Assembly (NCBI GenBank): GCA_046294845.1
Contig: JBKBNU010000001.1
Location: 806,001 to 870,000, forward strand
Source: Micavibrio_C sp046294845
GTDB taxonomy: Bacteria > Pseudomonadota > Alphaproteobacteria > Micavibrionales > Micavibrionaceae
Length of the DNA stretch: 64,000 bases
Direction: 5' to 3'
Shown: positions 9,095 to 16,926 of the stretch, piece by piece
Layout of the letters: each line of letters begins with the position of its first letter
Numbering within the stretch: position 1 is the stretch's first letter
The notes under the pieces: generated by a model
Database searches by the model: none
The model's input: the letters and a program-made list of their open reading frames with translations, nothing else
Told to the model about the DNA's origin: nothing
Program-made: the position numbers and the translations under genes

Positions 9095-10630
9095 TTACGA
9101 TATTTGCGGTCTTTGCCCTGTGGCTACAGGCGCAGAAGGTGCGGCTGACTGCTGGGCTGGAAGGGCTTCTACTATGTTTTGGGGCTTTTGGCAAATCGTC
9201 CCCAGATGGTGGGCCAGACATCCTAAAAGCTTTTTCGAGGATGCCAGATCCCTACCGAAAATCTCGGGGTGTGCGGTTACAAACCCTGTTGTGGCGCCAT
9301 TACGAAGCGCTTCATCAGGGAAACCGTTGCGGGTTGCCTTGTCATCCATAATATCGAAAGCCGGACCTGATTGTTTCAGGTACTGAACCCAGCTGGCAAC
9401 AGCAAAGCTCAAGTTCTTGAACGGTGTTTGTCCGCCCACAGCGTCACGCAAAGGCTGAATGAAACGTGAGTCAACCTTATCAACCCCGTTACGTGCCAGA
9501 CGTGCGAGTTCATCCTTCATAAAGGGACTGTCCAACCTTTCAAGGATGCAGGCTTTGTAATCGGCAATCGATACACCTTGAATAGGGGGAAGGGTCGCTT
9601 CCATTTCGCCCATCAGATCTGTAATATAGGTTCTGATTTTGGGATCGGCCACAGCTTCGTGCGCGTAGGTATACCCGCCCATGCGTCCGCTGATACCCAA
9701 AGCCATATGGATACCGTTCAGCATCCTGATCTTCATGAGTTCATAGGCGGCAACATTGTCGGTCAGAAGCGCGCCTGATTGATCAAGGGGAGGAAAGGCG
9801 GGGCCTTTTTCCGGTTTCTCGATCACAAATTGTCTGAATTTTTCTGTGTAGATAGGCCATTTGTCATCAAGCTGGTAGCTGTCGTGATGCTTTTGGGTAT
9901 GTTCGCCTGTTGTCTTCGGGACAATACGGTCAACCATGGTCGACGGGAAGTCGACTTGTGCGTCAATCCAGTCATGCAGCGCTTGTGAACGCTGGGCAGC
10001 ATAGGCGAGCACAACGTTTTTCAAGATTTTTCCGTTACAGGGCAGGTTATCGCAGGACATGACGCGGAAGGGTTCCAGACCTCTTTCCATTCTCATTTCC
10101 AGTGCCTTTACAATGTAGCCCACAGTCGAGGTCGGCTCATCTGCTTTCAGAAGATCGGCCTTAATATCCTCGTCATCAAAATCAAGGCTGCCATTCTTAT
10201 AGTAGTATCCACTTTGGGTGACTGTCAGGGTCACAAGCTTGATATCGGGATCGGCCATCCTATCAAGAACCACTTGCGGGTTCTCGGCGGCGACCAAAAC
10301 ATCTTTTACGCTGCCGATCACGCGGGCTTTGTTGCCCTGCGTGCTTTGTTCGACAACACTATAGAGGTAATCCTGATCTTTCAGGGCGTCACGGGCACCA
10401 CTGCTGCGCAGACTGATAGCGCAAATGCCCCAGTCTTTCTCACCTTTTGCAAGCAAATCATCTACATAGACGGCCAAATGTCCGCGAAAGAACGCGCTCG
10501 GCCCGATATGGACGATGCCGGTTTTAACTTGATCTCTGTCGTACGCTGGTACGGATATGTCGGCTTGCAACTGGTTTAAGTTCTGGTTGCAAAGACGTTG
10601 AAGTGAATCACCCTTTTCCACAATCTTCAC
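9095..10630 (-). CDS. Mannitol dehydrogenase family protein (mannitol 2-dehydrogenase-like), copy 2
   Basis: Second long-chain polyol dehydrogenase, 511 residues. It shows the same order of motifs as its neighbour: GIVHIGPSAFFRGHLAVYVDD, VMSCDNLPCNGKIL and the catalytic KIRMLNGIHMALG (K-x5-N-x2-H). The two are clearly homologous but well diverged, so they probably differ in substrate. The C-terminus has a low-complexity tail (SAAPSAPVATGQRPQ) absent from copy 1. The only start fitting the full N-terminus is a GTG at 10630 with an AGG immediately before it, a weak ribosome site, so the exact start is uncertain. First gene of the minus-strand sugar operon. Confidence 0.83.
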   Translation of the reverse strand: MKIVEKGDSLQRLCNQNLNQLQADISVPAYDRDQVKTGIVHIGPSAFFRGHLAVYVDDLLAKGEKDWGICAISLRSSGARDALKDQDYLYSVVEQSTQGNKARVIGSVKDVLVAAENPQVVLDRMADPDIKLVTLTVTQSGYYYKNGSLDFDDEDIKADLLKADEPTSTVGYIVKALEMRMERGLEPFRVMSCDNLPCNGKILKNVVLAYAAQRSQALHDWIDAQVDFPSTMVDRIVPKTTGEHTQKHHDSYQLDDKWPIYTEKFRQFVIEKPEKGPAFPPLDQSGALLTDNVAAYELMKIRMLNGIHMALGISGRMGGYTYAHEAVADPKIRTYITDLMGEMEATLPPIQGVSIADYKACILERLDSPFMKDELARLARNGVDKVDSRFIQPLRDAVGGQTPFKNLSFAVASWVQYLKQSGPAFDIMDDKATRNGFPDEALRNGATTGFVTAHPEIFGRDLASSKKLLGCLAHHLGTICQKPQNIVEALPAQQSAAPSAPVATGQRPQIS

Positions 10631-10795
10631 CCTGCCGTTTATTATTGAAGGATCATAACCTACAGAGTCTTAATAATTAGCGCAAATATTGCCCGTGCTG
10701 CATATGCGAAGTAATTTTATTGCGCAATTAAGCTTTTGATCAGGCACCCGAATATATTATGTATTGAAATTACTAAGAAAATGGAAGGCAGCGTA
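10631..10795 (+). promoter_or_regulatory. Divergent control region of the sugar cluster, with palindrome ATTGCGCAAT
   Basis: 165 AT-rich bases separate the minus-strand dehydrogenase operon from the plus-strand GH13 gene. A perfect 10-bp palindrome, ATTGCGCAAT, lies at 10719-10728, and a partial match (AGCGCAAATATT) occurs about 40 bases upstream near 10679-10690. Such GCGCAA-containing sites resemble sugar-responsive LacI-family operators, but no regulator gene is in the window, so this is inference. The region should hold promoters for both directions. Confidence 0.4.
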
Positions 10796-12409
10796 ATGAG
10801 TGAATGGTGGCGCGGATGTGTGGTTTATCAGATTTATCCCCGCAGTTTTATGGATTCCAACGGTGACGGCGTAGGGGATCTGGCAGGTATCCAGCAGAAG
10901 CTGGATTATGTCGCCTCTTTGGGGGTGGATGCCATCTGGATATCTCCTTTTTTCAAGTCACCGATGAAGGATTTTGGCTATGACGTTTCCGATTATCGGG
11001 ATGTCGATCCGGTTTTCGGCAGTTTGGATGATTTTAAGGCCGTTCTGAATAAGGCCCATGATCTGGGCTTAAAGGTTCTGATCGATCAGGTATGGTCGCA
11101 CACATCGGATCAGCATGACTGGTTCAAGGAAAGCCGTCAGAACAAGGATAACAGCAAGGCGGACTGGTACGTTTGGAAAGATCCTCAGCCTGATGGCACG
11201 GCACCCAATAACTGGCTTTCCTATTTTGGTGGTCCTGCATGGACTTGGGATTCCCGTCGGGAGCAATATTATCTGCATCATTTTCTTAAAGAACAGCCTT
11301 CCTTGAACTACTGGTGTCCCGAGGTAAGGGAGGCAATTAAGCGAACAGCGGCTTTCTGGCTGGATATGGGTGTGGATGGCTTCAGGCTTGATGTCGCTCA
11401 TGCCTATGTTTGCGATCCTCAACACAGAAGCAATCCGGCGCGCCTTCCTGATGAACCCTATCCGACCGATGTTCCTGCGAGCAATCCGATGGCACGCCAG
11501 AAACGCCTGTACAGTATGGATGTTCCCGAAAATATTGAATGGATTGAAGAGCTGGGTGCTTTTATATCCCAGTGGCCGGATCGTTGCCTGCTCGCAGAAG
11601 CAGGCGGTGATGACTCTGAACGTACTGCTGCGCGCTATACGCAGGGAGGCAAGCGTTTCAGTATGGCCTATTCATTCGGGTTGGTGGGAACAACAATGGC
11701 GCATCAAGATATTATCCGTGCCGTCAGCCGCGTAGAAAACTTGATTGGTGACGGATGGGTATGCTGGGCAACCAGCAATCACGATTTCAAGCGTGTAGCC
11801 AGCCGCCTCGAAGGAGACGCGCCTTTGCAGGATAAAGCCTTCTTTGCAACGATTCTGGGTTTGTGTCTGCGAGGGAGCTATTGCCTGTATCAGGGTGAAG
11901 AGCTCGGTTTGCCGCAAGCCGAACTGGCCTTTGAAGATTTGCAAGACCCGTATGACATCATGCTCTATCCGGAGCATGTCGGGCGCGATGGTTGCCGTAC
12001 ACCGATGCCGTGGTTGTCAGGGGGATCACAAGCAGGATTCTCGACAGCCCGTAAGACATGGTTACCTATACCGCCTGCACATATGGGGCTGGCCGTTGAT
12101 TTGCAGCAAGGAGATGAACAATCCGTTCTATCGCGTTTACGTGAGTTCCTGTTGTGGCGTAAACAGAATGATGTTCTGCGCACAGGGGATCTGGGTGTAA
12201 TCAATGTGGCTGCTCCGTTTATTGCCCTGCAAAGAACCAAGGGTGAAGAAGCCTATATCTGCCTGTTTAATGCCTCTGCGGAGGAGCAGGGTATAGACCT
12301 TCAAAAATGCGGCATCGCACAAGCAGAAGAAACATTTTCGTATCAGGTAGCAAAAGAGGCGGATCAATTACGTTTCAAGGGATTTGCTTGCGCGATTTAC
12401 AAGGTATAA
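10796..12409 (+). CDS. GH13 alpha-glucosidase (oligo-1,6-glucosidase/AglA type)
   Basis: Glycoside hydrolase family 13 enzyme of 537 residues that cleaves alpha-glucosidic bonds of short sugars. Seen: N-terminal WWRGCVVYQIYPRSFMDSNG, the Ca-site-like DSNGDGVGD, the nucleophile region GVDGFRLDVAHAY (Asp), the acid/base Glu in CLLAEAGGD, and the transition-state Asp in SNHDFKR. No signal peptide, so it acts on imported sugars. The frame is open from 10736, but MSEWWRG at 10796 follows GGAAGG. It is divergent from the dehydrogenase-glucokinase operon: glucose released here would be a substrate of Glk. Trehalose- or sucrose-type specificity cannot be excluded. Confidence 0.9.
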   Translation: MSEWWRGCVVYQIYPRSFMDSNGDGVGDLAGIQQKLDYVASLGVDAIWISPFFKSPMKDFGYDVSDYRDVDPVFGSLDDFKAVLNKAHDLGLKVLIDQVWSHTSDQHDWFKESRQNKDNSKADWYVWKDPQPDGTAPNNWLSYFGGPAWTWDSRREQYYLHHFLKEQPSLNYWCPEVREAIKRTAAFWLDMGVDGFRLDVAHAYVCDPQHRSNPARLPDEPYPTDVPASNPMARQKRLYSMDVPENIEWIEELGAFISQWPDRCLLAEAGGDDSERTAARYTQGGKRFSMAYSFGLVGTTMAHQDIIRAVSRVENLIGDGWVCWATSNHDFKRVASRLEGDAPLQDKAFFATILGLCLRGSYCLYQGEELGLPQAELAFEDLQDPYDIMLYPEHVGRDGCRTPMPWLSGGSQAGFSTARKTWLPIPPAHMGLAVDLQQGDEQSVLSRLREFLLWRKQNDVLRTGDLGVINVAAPFIALQRTKGEEAYICLFNASAEEQGIDLQKCGIAQAEETFSYQVAKEADQLRFKGFACAIYKV

Positions 12410-12416
12410 TAGCTGC

Positions 12417-12923
12417 ATGAAAACCTTATTACTTCTAAGACATGGTGAAGCGGCAGATCCGGTTGGATCTGGGGGCGATAAAACCAGAACGCTGACCCGT
12501 AAGGGGCGCGCCGATATGGCGCAGTTGCACTATACCTTACGTACACAAGGTTTAATGCCGGCTTTTGCCTTGTCATCCGATGCCGAACGGACCAGACAAA
12601 CGCTTGATGCCGTGACAGGGCCTGATTTTGCCGGACAAAAAATTCTCGACCCTCATCTTTATAATGCTGACTTCAATCGTATAGTCGAGGCCATCCAGAA
12701 TATTTCCGACGAATTCTCATCAGCTATGATTGTGGCACATAATCCCGGCATTCATATGGTTGCCATGAACCTGATTGCTGATTCATCCGACCAGACTTTG
12801 CAGATGAAGCTATTGTCTGGTTACAGCTCGGGGACTTTGACAGTGTTGCAGTGTCCGGTAGATAGATGGTCGGATATTGATTTAAGGCGTAATCATCTTG
12901 CGCATCTGATTGTCCCAGCTTGA
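12417..12923 (+). CDS. sixA: SixA-type phosphohistidine phosphatase
   Basis: Histidine phosphatase superfamily protein of 168 residues. The catalytic LLLLRHGEA motif (RHG) is at residues 5-12, a second catalytic Arg is in SSDAERTRQT, and the C-terminal catalytic His is in MIVAHNPGIHMV. Size and the short N-terminus match the SixA/small RHG branch, which removes phosphate from phosphohistidine proteins such as HPt domains; the real target here is not known. The start at 12417 lies eight bases after the GH13 stop, with AAGG further upstream than ideal. It is convergent with hdaA. Confidence 0.82.
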   Translation: MKTLLLLRHGEAADPVGSGGDKTRTLTRKGRADMAQLHYTLRTQGLMPAFALSSDAERTRQTLDAVTGPDFAGQKILDPHLYNADFNRIVEAIQNISDEFSSAMIVAHNPGIHMVAMNLIADSSDQTLQMKLLSGYSSGTLTVLQCPVDRWSDIDLRRNHLAHLIVPA

Positions 12924-12930
12924 ATGCGGA

Positions 12931-13629
12931 TTATTCCCCACCGGTTTGTGTCATCAAAACATGACGGACCAAGGGCAGTGATACCGGTCTTTTTTCAGCC
13001 AGTGCCAGATGATCGGCTTTTTCCACCAGATCGCGTGCGGCGGCAAAAGATCTTTCCATGCGTGGCAGGATATAATTGAGCACATCTTCACCGATCTGGA
13101 TTTGCCTGTCTGCAAACATTTTGACGAGAACAGCACCGAGCAAGACTTCATCCGGCGACTGAATGGCAACATTGGGCGCAGCGCGCAGACGAGAAGCCAG
13201 ATCGGGGATAACAAAATCAAGGCGGATGGGGGCGACGCGCGAGGTCATCAGGATAGTGCGCTGATGTTCCTTGGCCAGATTATAAAGATGAAACAGGGTT
13301 GTCTCTGCCGCACGATCACCAATCCATTGATCAACCGGATCAATCATAAAATGATCGCCGCTTTGGAATAGAGTATCAGCTTCATGTGTAGCTAATTCCT
13401 CGGCTTTGATTGCGGTTGCCTGTGTGCGTGCTTGCCAGACAGCAGCCAAGTGCGATTTGCCACAGGCAGCAGGGCCATAGAGTATGAATGCTGGTGCAGG
13501 CCATGACGGCCATAGATCAATCCATGCAACAGCATCCTGATTGCTGGGTGCCACCAGAAAATCATCGCGGCCCGTGGCCGGACGGTGCCCCAGATTGAGG
13601 GTGAATTGTTCGTGACGCGCAGGGATCAT
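12931..13629 (-). CDS. hdaA: DnaA regulatory inactivator HdaA
   Basis: AAA+ protein of 232 residues related to DnaA domain III that, with the beta clamp, promotes ATP hydrolysis by DnaA after initiation. Seen: an N-terminal clamp-binding-like QFTLNLGHRP, the Walker A in LYGPAACGKSHLAAVW, and a downstream sensor/lid region (DLASRLRAAPNVAI). Alphaproteobacterial HdaA has this length. The ATG overlaps the stop of the DUF2066 gene by one base, so the two are translationally coupled. The order DUF2066-hdaA facing away from purMN recurs in this class. Confidence 0.88.
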   Translation of the reverse strand: MIPARHEQFTLNLGHRPATGRDDFLVAPSNQDAVAWIDLWPSWPAPAFILYGPAACGKSHLAAVWQARTQATAIKAEELATHEADTLFQSGDHFMIDPVDQWIGDRAAETTLFHLYNLAKEHQRTILMTSRVAPIRLDFVIPDLASRLRAAPNVAIQSPDEVLLGAVLVKMFADRQIQIGEDVLNYILPRMERSFAAARDLVEKADHLALAEKRPVSLPLVRHVLMTQTGGE

Positions 13630-14840
13630 CAGTATTCTGTCGCAACCGGTGTGGGGGTGGTGCGCCCTTGTTTAAGCTGCAGATTATAAACAACATCATA
13701 ATTCATGCTGCCGTCATAGGGTGATGAACCATAGGAAGGCGATGACAAGACAATATCCTGTTGCATAAGGGCCAAGCGCAAACGGTCTTCCGACCCGCTG
13801 TAGCTCAGTTCAATTTCCGCTTGGCGCGGGGTCAGGCTGATGACGCGCATTGATGTAACAGCGCTTACCTGCCGCAAGGCTTTTTGGGTGGCGGCCCATT
13901 CTGGCAAGGTTGCAAACTGGACACGGGCTTTCAGTTTATATGACTGGTCGGCGCTGACGCTGGTTTTGGTTTTCCAGTCGGTCTGGAATGTCTGGCGGGT
14001 CAGACGTACGGCAGTGTCGTAGATGCTTTCCTCGCCCTGCATATCCTTTGTTTCTACGGTAACAGCCTTCACAAAAGTAGGGGCGCCCAGATCTGTACGG
14101 TAGAGCATAATGTCAATCGCGGCGGGCAGTTCTGTTTCTGCTTGCGCGGGCAGGCGCTTGGGATGGGCGATGGCCAAAATGGCCTCACCTGCGCCATAGC
14201 GGCTGATCATGTTTTGAAGATTGGCATTATTGTAGGTCAGGGCCTCGTTATCCTTGATGTCATTCACATCGGAAATATCGCCGATCGGGATCTGCACAGG
14301 GACCAAACCCTGACGGCTATCTGTACGGCCCCACGCGGCGAGCCACTGATTTTGTCCATCCCACAACTGTGTGCTTCCCTGTAACTGGATGAACGGCAAG
14401 ATCAGTACGGGTTTGCTGCGAATATCTGAGTAAGAAACATTCTTGTCGTTAAAATAGGCACGAATGGCGTTGTCTTTAAAACGGAAAGTATAGGTGCCGA
14501 TATACTGAACACGGGAAAGGCGTTCATCGGTAATCTCGAAATCTTTCACCATGGGTGAAATAGTGTTGCTGGGGGGCGGCGTAAACGCTGCGGCCTCGGC
14601 TTCGGGCAATAAGCGTGACGCTAACAGGACAAAAGCATCCTGTTGCGCTTTTTCCAGCCCTTGCTGTTTGGCTTCGACGGCACTCGCGGCTGTAATATCA
14701 ACTTTGACACCGCTCACGGTGAAAAGAGGATCTTCAGCCTGTGCGATTCCGGAAAAAAAGATCAGGCCGGAAAAAAGGATCCCTAAAAAAGGGATATGGG
14801 CGCTGGTGATCCGGTTTAAAAATCTGTATTGTCTGGCCAT
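13629..14840 (-). CDS. DUF2066 exported protein
   Basis: Protein of 403 residues with a signal peptide (basic start MARQYRFLNR, hydrophobic FLGILFSGLIFFSG, cleavage near AQA-ED). The mature part matches the DUF2066 layout seen next to hdaA and purM in other alphaproteobacteria: an N-terminal domain with FTVSGVKVDITAASAVEAKQ and a C-terminal half of short beta-rich segments (VRLTRQTFQTDWKTK). Probably periplasmic; molecular function unknown. It is divergent from purM across a 76-base promoter region and cotranscribed with hdaA. Confidence 0.8.
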   Translation of the reverse strand: MARQYRFLNRITSAHIPFLGILFSGLIFFSGIAQAEDPLFTVSGVKVDITAASAVEAKQQGLEKAQQDAFVLLASRLLPEAEAAAFTPPPSNTISPMVKDFEITDERLSRVQYIGTYTFRFKDNAIRAYFNDKNVSYSDIRSKPVLILPFIQLQGSTQLWDGQNQWLAAWGRTDSRQGLVPVQIPIGDISDVNDIKDNEALTYNNANLQNMISRYGAGEAILAIAHPKRLPAQAETELPAAIDIMLYRTDLGAPTFVKAVTVETKDMQGEESIYDTAVRLTRQTFQTDWKTKTSVSADQSYKLKARVQFATLPEWAATQKALRQVSAVTSMRVISLTPRQAEIELSYSGSEDRLRLALMQQDIVLSSPSYGSSPYDGSMNYDVVYNLQLKQGRTTPTPVATEY

Positions 14841-14890
14841 ATTGTTAACCTGTCTGCGGGCATCACGAAGATACGGGACCGCCTCTTTTA

Positions 14891-14896
14891 TATAAT
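14891..14896 (+). promoter_or_regulatory. Candidate -10 box for purMN
   Basis: TATAAT lies 20 bases upstream of the purM ATG in the 76-base gap shared with the divergent DUF2066 gene. No convincing -35 partner is visible, so this is a weak call. Confidence 0.3.
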
Positions 14897-14916
14897 CTTT
14901 TTGGAAAGCGAATCCA

Positions 14917-15996
14917 ATGAAAGACAGTGCCTATAAACAAGCCGGTGTGGATATAGAGGCAGGCGACGAGCTGGTAAGCCGTATCGGGCCGTTGGCGGCT
15001 GCAACATCCCGTCCGGGGGTTATGAGCGGTCTTGGTGGCTTTGGCGCTCTCTTTGACCTTAAAAAAGAAGGGTTTAGCGATCCGGTGCTGGTTTCTTCAA
15101 CCGATGGGGTCGGGACCAAGCTTAAAATCGCAATTGAATCGGGTCTGCATGATACCGTCGGGATTGATCTGGTAGCGATGAGCGTCAACGACTTGATCGT
15201 AAATGGCGCTAAACCTTTGTTTTTTCTTGATTATTTTGCAACTAGCCGTCTGGATGTCGGTGTGGCCGCCCGTGTAATCGGCGGGATTGCCGCGGGTTGC
15301 CGTCAGGCGGGCTGCGCCCTGATTGGCGGGGAAACCGCCGAAATGCCCGGCATGTATCAGGATGGCGATTATGATCTGGCCGGTTTTGCCGTCGGGGCTG
15401 TCGAGCGTTCCCGTATGCTGGACGGCTCACGGGTCAAAGATGGTGACGTTGTTCTGGGGGTGGCCTCCAGCGGTGTCCACTCGAACGGTTACTCTTTGGT
15501 GCGTCATATCGTGGGTAAGACAGGTTTGTCTTATGAGACTCCAGCGCCATTTGCCCAAGGGATGACCTTGGGTGCGGCCCTGATGACACCGACACGTATC
15601 TATGTGAAGGCGGTTGAAGCCGCGATGGCGGTGAGCGATCAGGATGGCGGCACCGCTGTTCATGCCATCGCGCATATTACAGGAAGCGGTTTGCCCGGAA
15701 ACGCAGCGCGTACTTTGCCTGAAGGTAAAGCGATGGTTCTTGATTGCAAGGCATGGGAACTGCCGCCCGTGTTCCGCTGGCTGGCGCAGGAAGGTACTCT
15801 CAGTCCTGCCGATCTTTCCCATACCTTTAATTGTGGTTTGGGACTGGTGGTAAGCGTTTCGGCTGCACAGGCAGAGAATGTCAGGAAAGCCTTGCAGGAT
15901 GCGGGTGAAAAGGTTTTTGTGATCGGTGAAATCATATCTGTTCCTGCGGGAGAAGATCCTGTCATTCTGAGGAACTGTGATCAGGCCTGGTCATGA
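14917..15996 (+). CDS. purM: Phosphoribosylformylglycinamidine cyclo-ligase
   Basis: AIR synthetase: ATP-dependent ring closure of FGAM to aminoimidazole ribonucleotide in purine synthesis. The 359-residue chain has the family order: YKQAGVDIEAGDELV at the start, GGFGALFDL, SSTDGVGTKLKIA (ATP-binding signature), NDLIVNGAKPLFFLDYFA, GGETAEMPGMY and GVHSNGYSLVR. Length is normal. GGAAAG lies before the ATG. Its stop overlaps the purN start by four bases (ATGA), a translationally coupled pair. Confidence 0.97.
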   Translation: MKDSAYKQAGVDIEAGDELVSRIGPLAAATSRPGVMSGLGGFGALFDLKKEGFSDPVLVSSTDGVGTKLKIAIESGLHDTVGIDLVAMSVNDLIVNGAKPLFFLDYFATSRLDVGVAARVIGGIAAGCRQAGCALIGGETAEMPGMYQDGDYDLAGFAVGAVERSRMLDGSRVKDGDVVLGVASSGVHSNGYSLVRHIVGKTGLSYETPAPFAQGMTLGAALMTPTRIYVKAVEAAMAVSDQDGGTAVHAIAHITGSGLPGNAARTLPEGKAMVLDCKAWELPPVFRWLAQEGTLSPADLSHTFNCGLGLVVSVSAAQAENVRKALQDAGEKVFVIGEIISVPAGEDPVILRNCDQAWS

Positions 15997-16586
15997 AAAA
16001 TAAAATCAGGATGGCGGTGCTGATCTCGGGTCGGGGCTCGAACATGGACGCTTTGATCAAAGCTTGTCAGGACCCTTCTTATCCGGCAGAGATTGTCGCG
16101 GTGATCTCCAATCGCCCTGATGCCGCGGGTTTACACAAGGCCCAAAAAGCGGGCATTCAAACAGCTATCGTTGATCATAAAGCCTATCAGGGTCGTGAAG
16201 CCTTTGAGGCTGTTTTGCAGGAAACCTTACAAAAATTCGAACCGCTTGATCTGGTTTGTCTGGCCGGCTTCATGCGTATACTGACCGCTGGCTTCGTCAA
16301 TCAGTGGCAAGGCCGGATGCTCAATATCCATCCTTCCCTGTTACCAGCCTACAAGGGGCTTGATACCCATGCGCGCGCTTTGGCTGATGGCTGCGCACAG
16401 GCTGGTTGTACGGTTCATTATGTCACGCCGGAAATGGATGATGGTCCGATATTGGTCCAAAAGGCCGTTGATATCCTGCCGGATGATACAGCCGATAGCC
16501 TTGCAGAACGGGTTCTGGAGGTCGAGCATGGGGCCTATGTCGAGGCCGTAGCCCTTTTTGCGGGGCAAAAGCTTTCACAGAGTTGA
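15993..16586 (+). CDS. purN: Phosphoribosylglycinamide formyltransferase (folate-dependent)
   Basis: Transfers the formyl group from 10-formyl-THF to GAR in purine synthesis. The 197-residue protein shows the GART fold: SGRGSNMDALI at the start, the catalytic Asn-His in RMLNIHPSLLPAYKG, and the catalytic Asp in TPEMDDGPILVQKAV. It overlaps purM by four bases. A 68-base gap separates it from the small oxidase-subunit gene, so the operon may extend further. Confidence 0.96.
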   Translation: MKNKIRMAVLISGRGSNMDALIKACQDPSYPAEIVAVISNRPDAAGLHKAQKAGIQTAIVDHKAYQGREAFEAVLQETLQKFEPLDLVCLAGFMRILTAGFVNQWQGRMLNIHPSLLPAYKGLDTHARALADGCAQAGCTVHYVTPEMDDGPILVQKAVDILPDDTADSLAERVLEVEHGAYVEAVALFAGQKLSQS

Positions 16587-16654
16587 AAAATAACTATTTT
16601 CGGGGTAATCAGAGGGCTGTTGGTTCCTGAACCTGTCTCTTATAGGAGTATAAT

Positions 16655-16801
16655 ATGGGCAATCATCCGGTTTCTCACGATCTTGACCCACAACAGCTGG
16701 CAGACTCTGCAGCTCTATGGAAAAGATTTACATCTTTTGCAACGGTCGGCACGATTGCCATCGCTGTTTTACTCTCTTTGATGGCACTTTTTCTGGTCTA
16801 G
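16655..16801 (+). CDS. aa3-type cytochrome c oxidase subunit IV-like small membrane protein
   Basis: A 48-residue protein with a strong ribosome site (TAGGAG, then ATG seven bases on). It starts MGNHPVSHDLDPQQLADSA, continues with ALWKRFTSFATVG, and ends in one transmembrane helix (TIAIAVLLSLMALFLV). This short His-containing N-terminus, Trp-x2-Phe motif and single C-terminal helix are typical of the bacterial aa3 oxidase subunit IV family (COX4_pro_2), which packs against the oxidase core in alphaproteobacteria. The oxidase genes themselves are not in the window, so the gene is an orphan here. Confidence 0.62.
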   Translation: MGNHPVSHDLDPQQLADSAALWKRFTSFATVGTIAIAVLLSLMALFLV

Positions 16802-16926
16802 AACCGAAAAAAGCGCAGATTTTGGCGGGGGCACGTGAAAACGGCCCTCGTTTTACGTATAGCTAACTTATTATTTTCATTCACTATTCTGTAAGATTTT
16901 TAAGGTCATGATAGCTTTGTGGCTTC

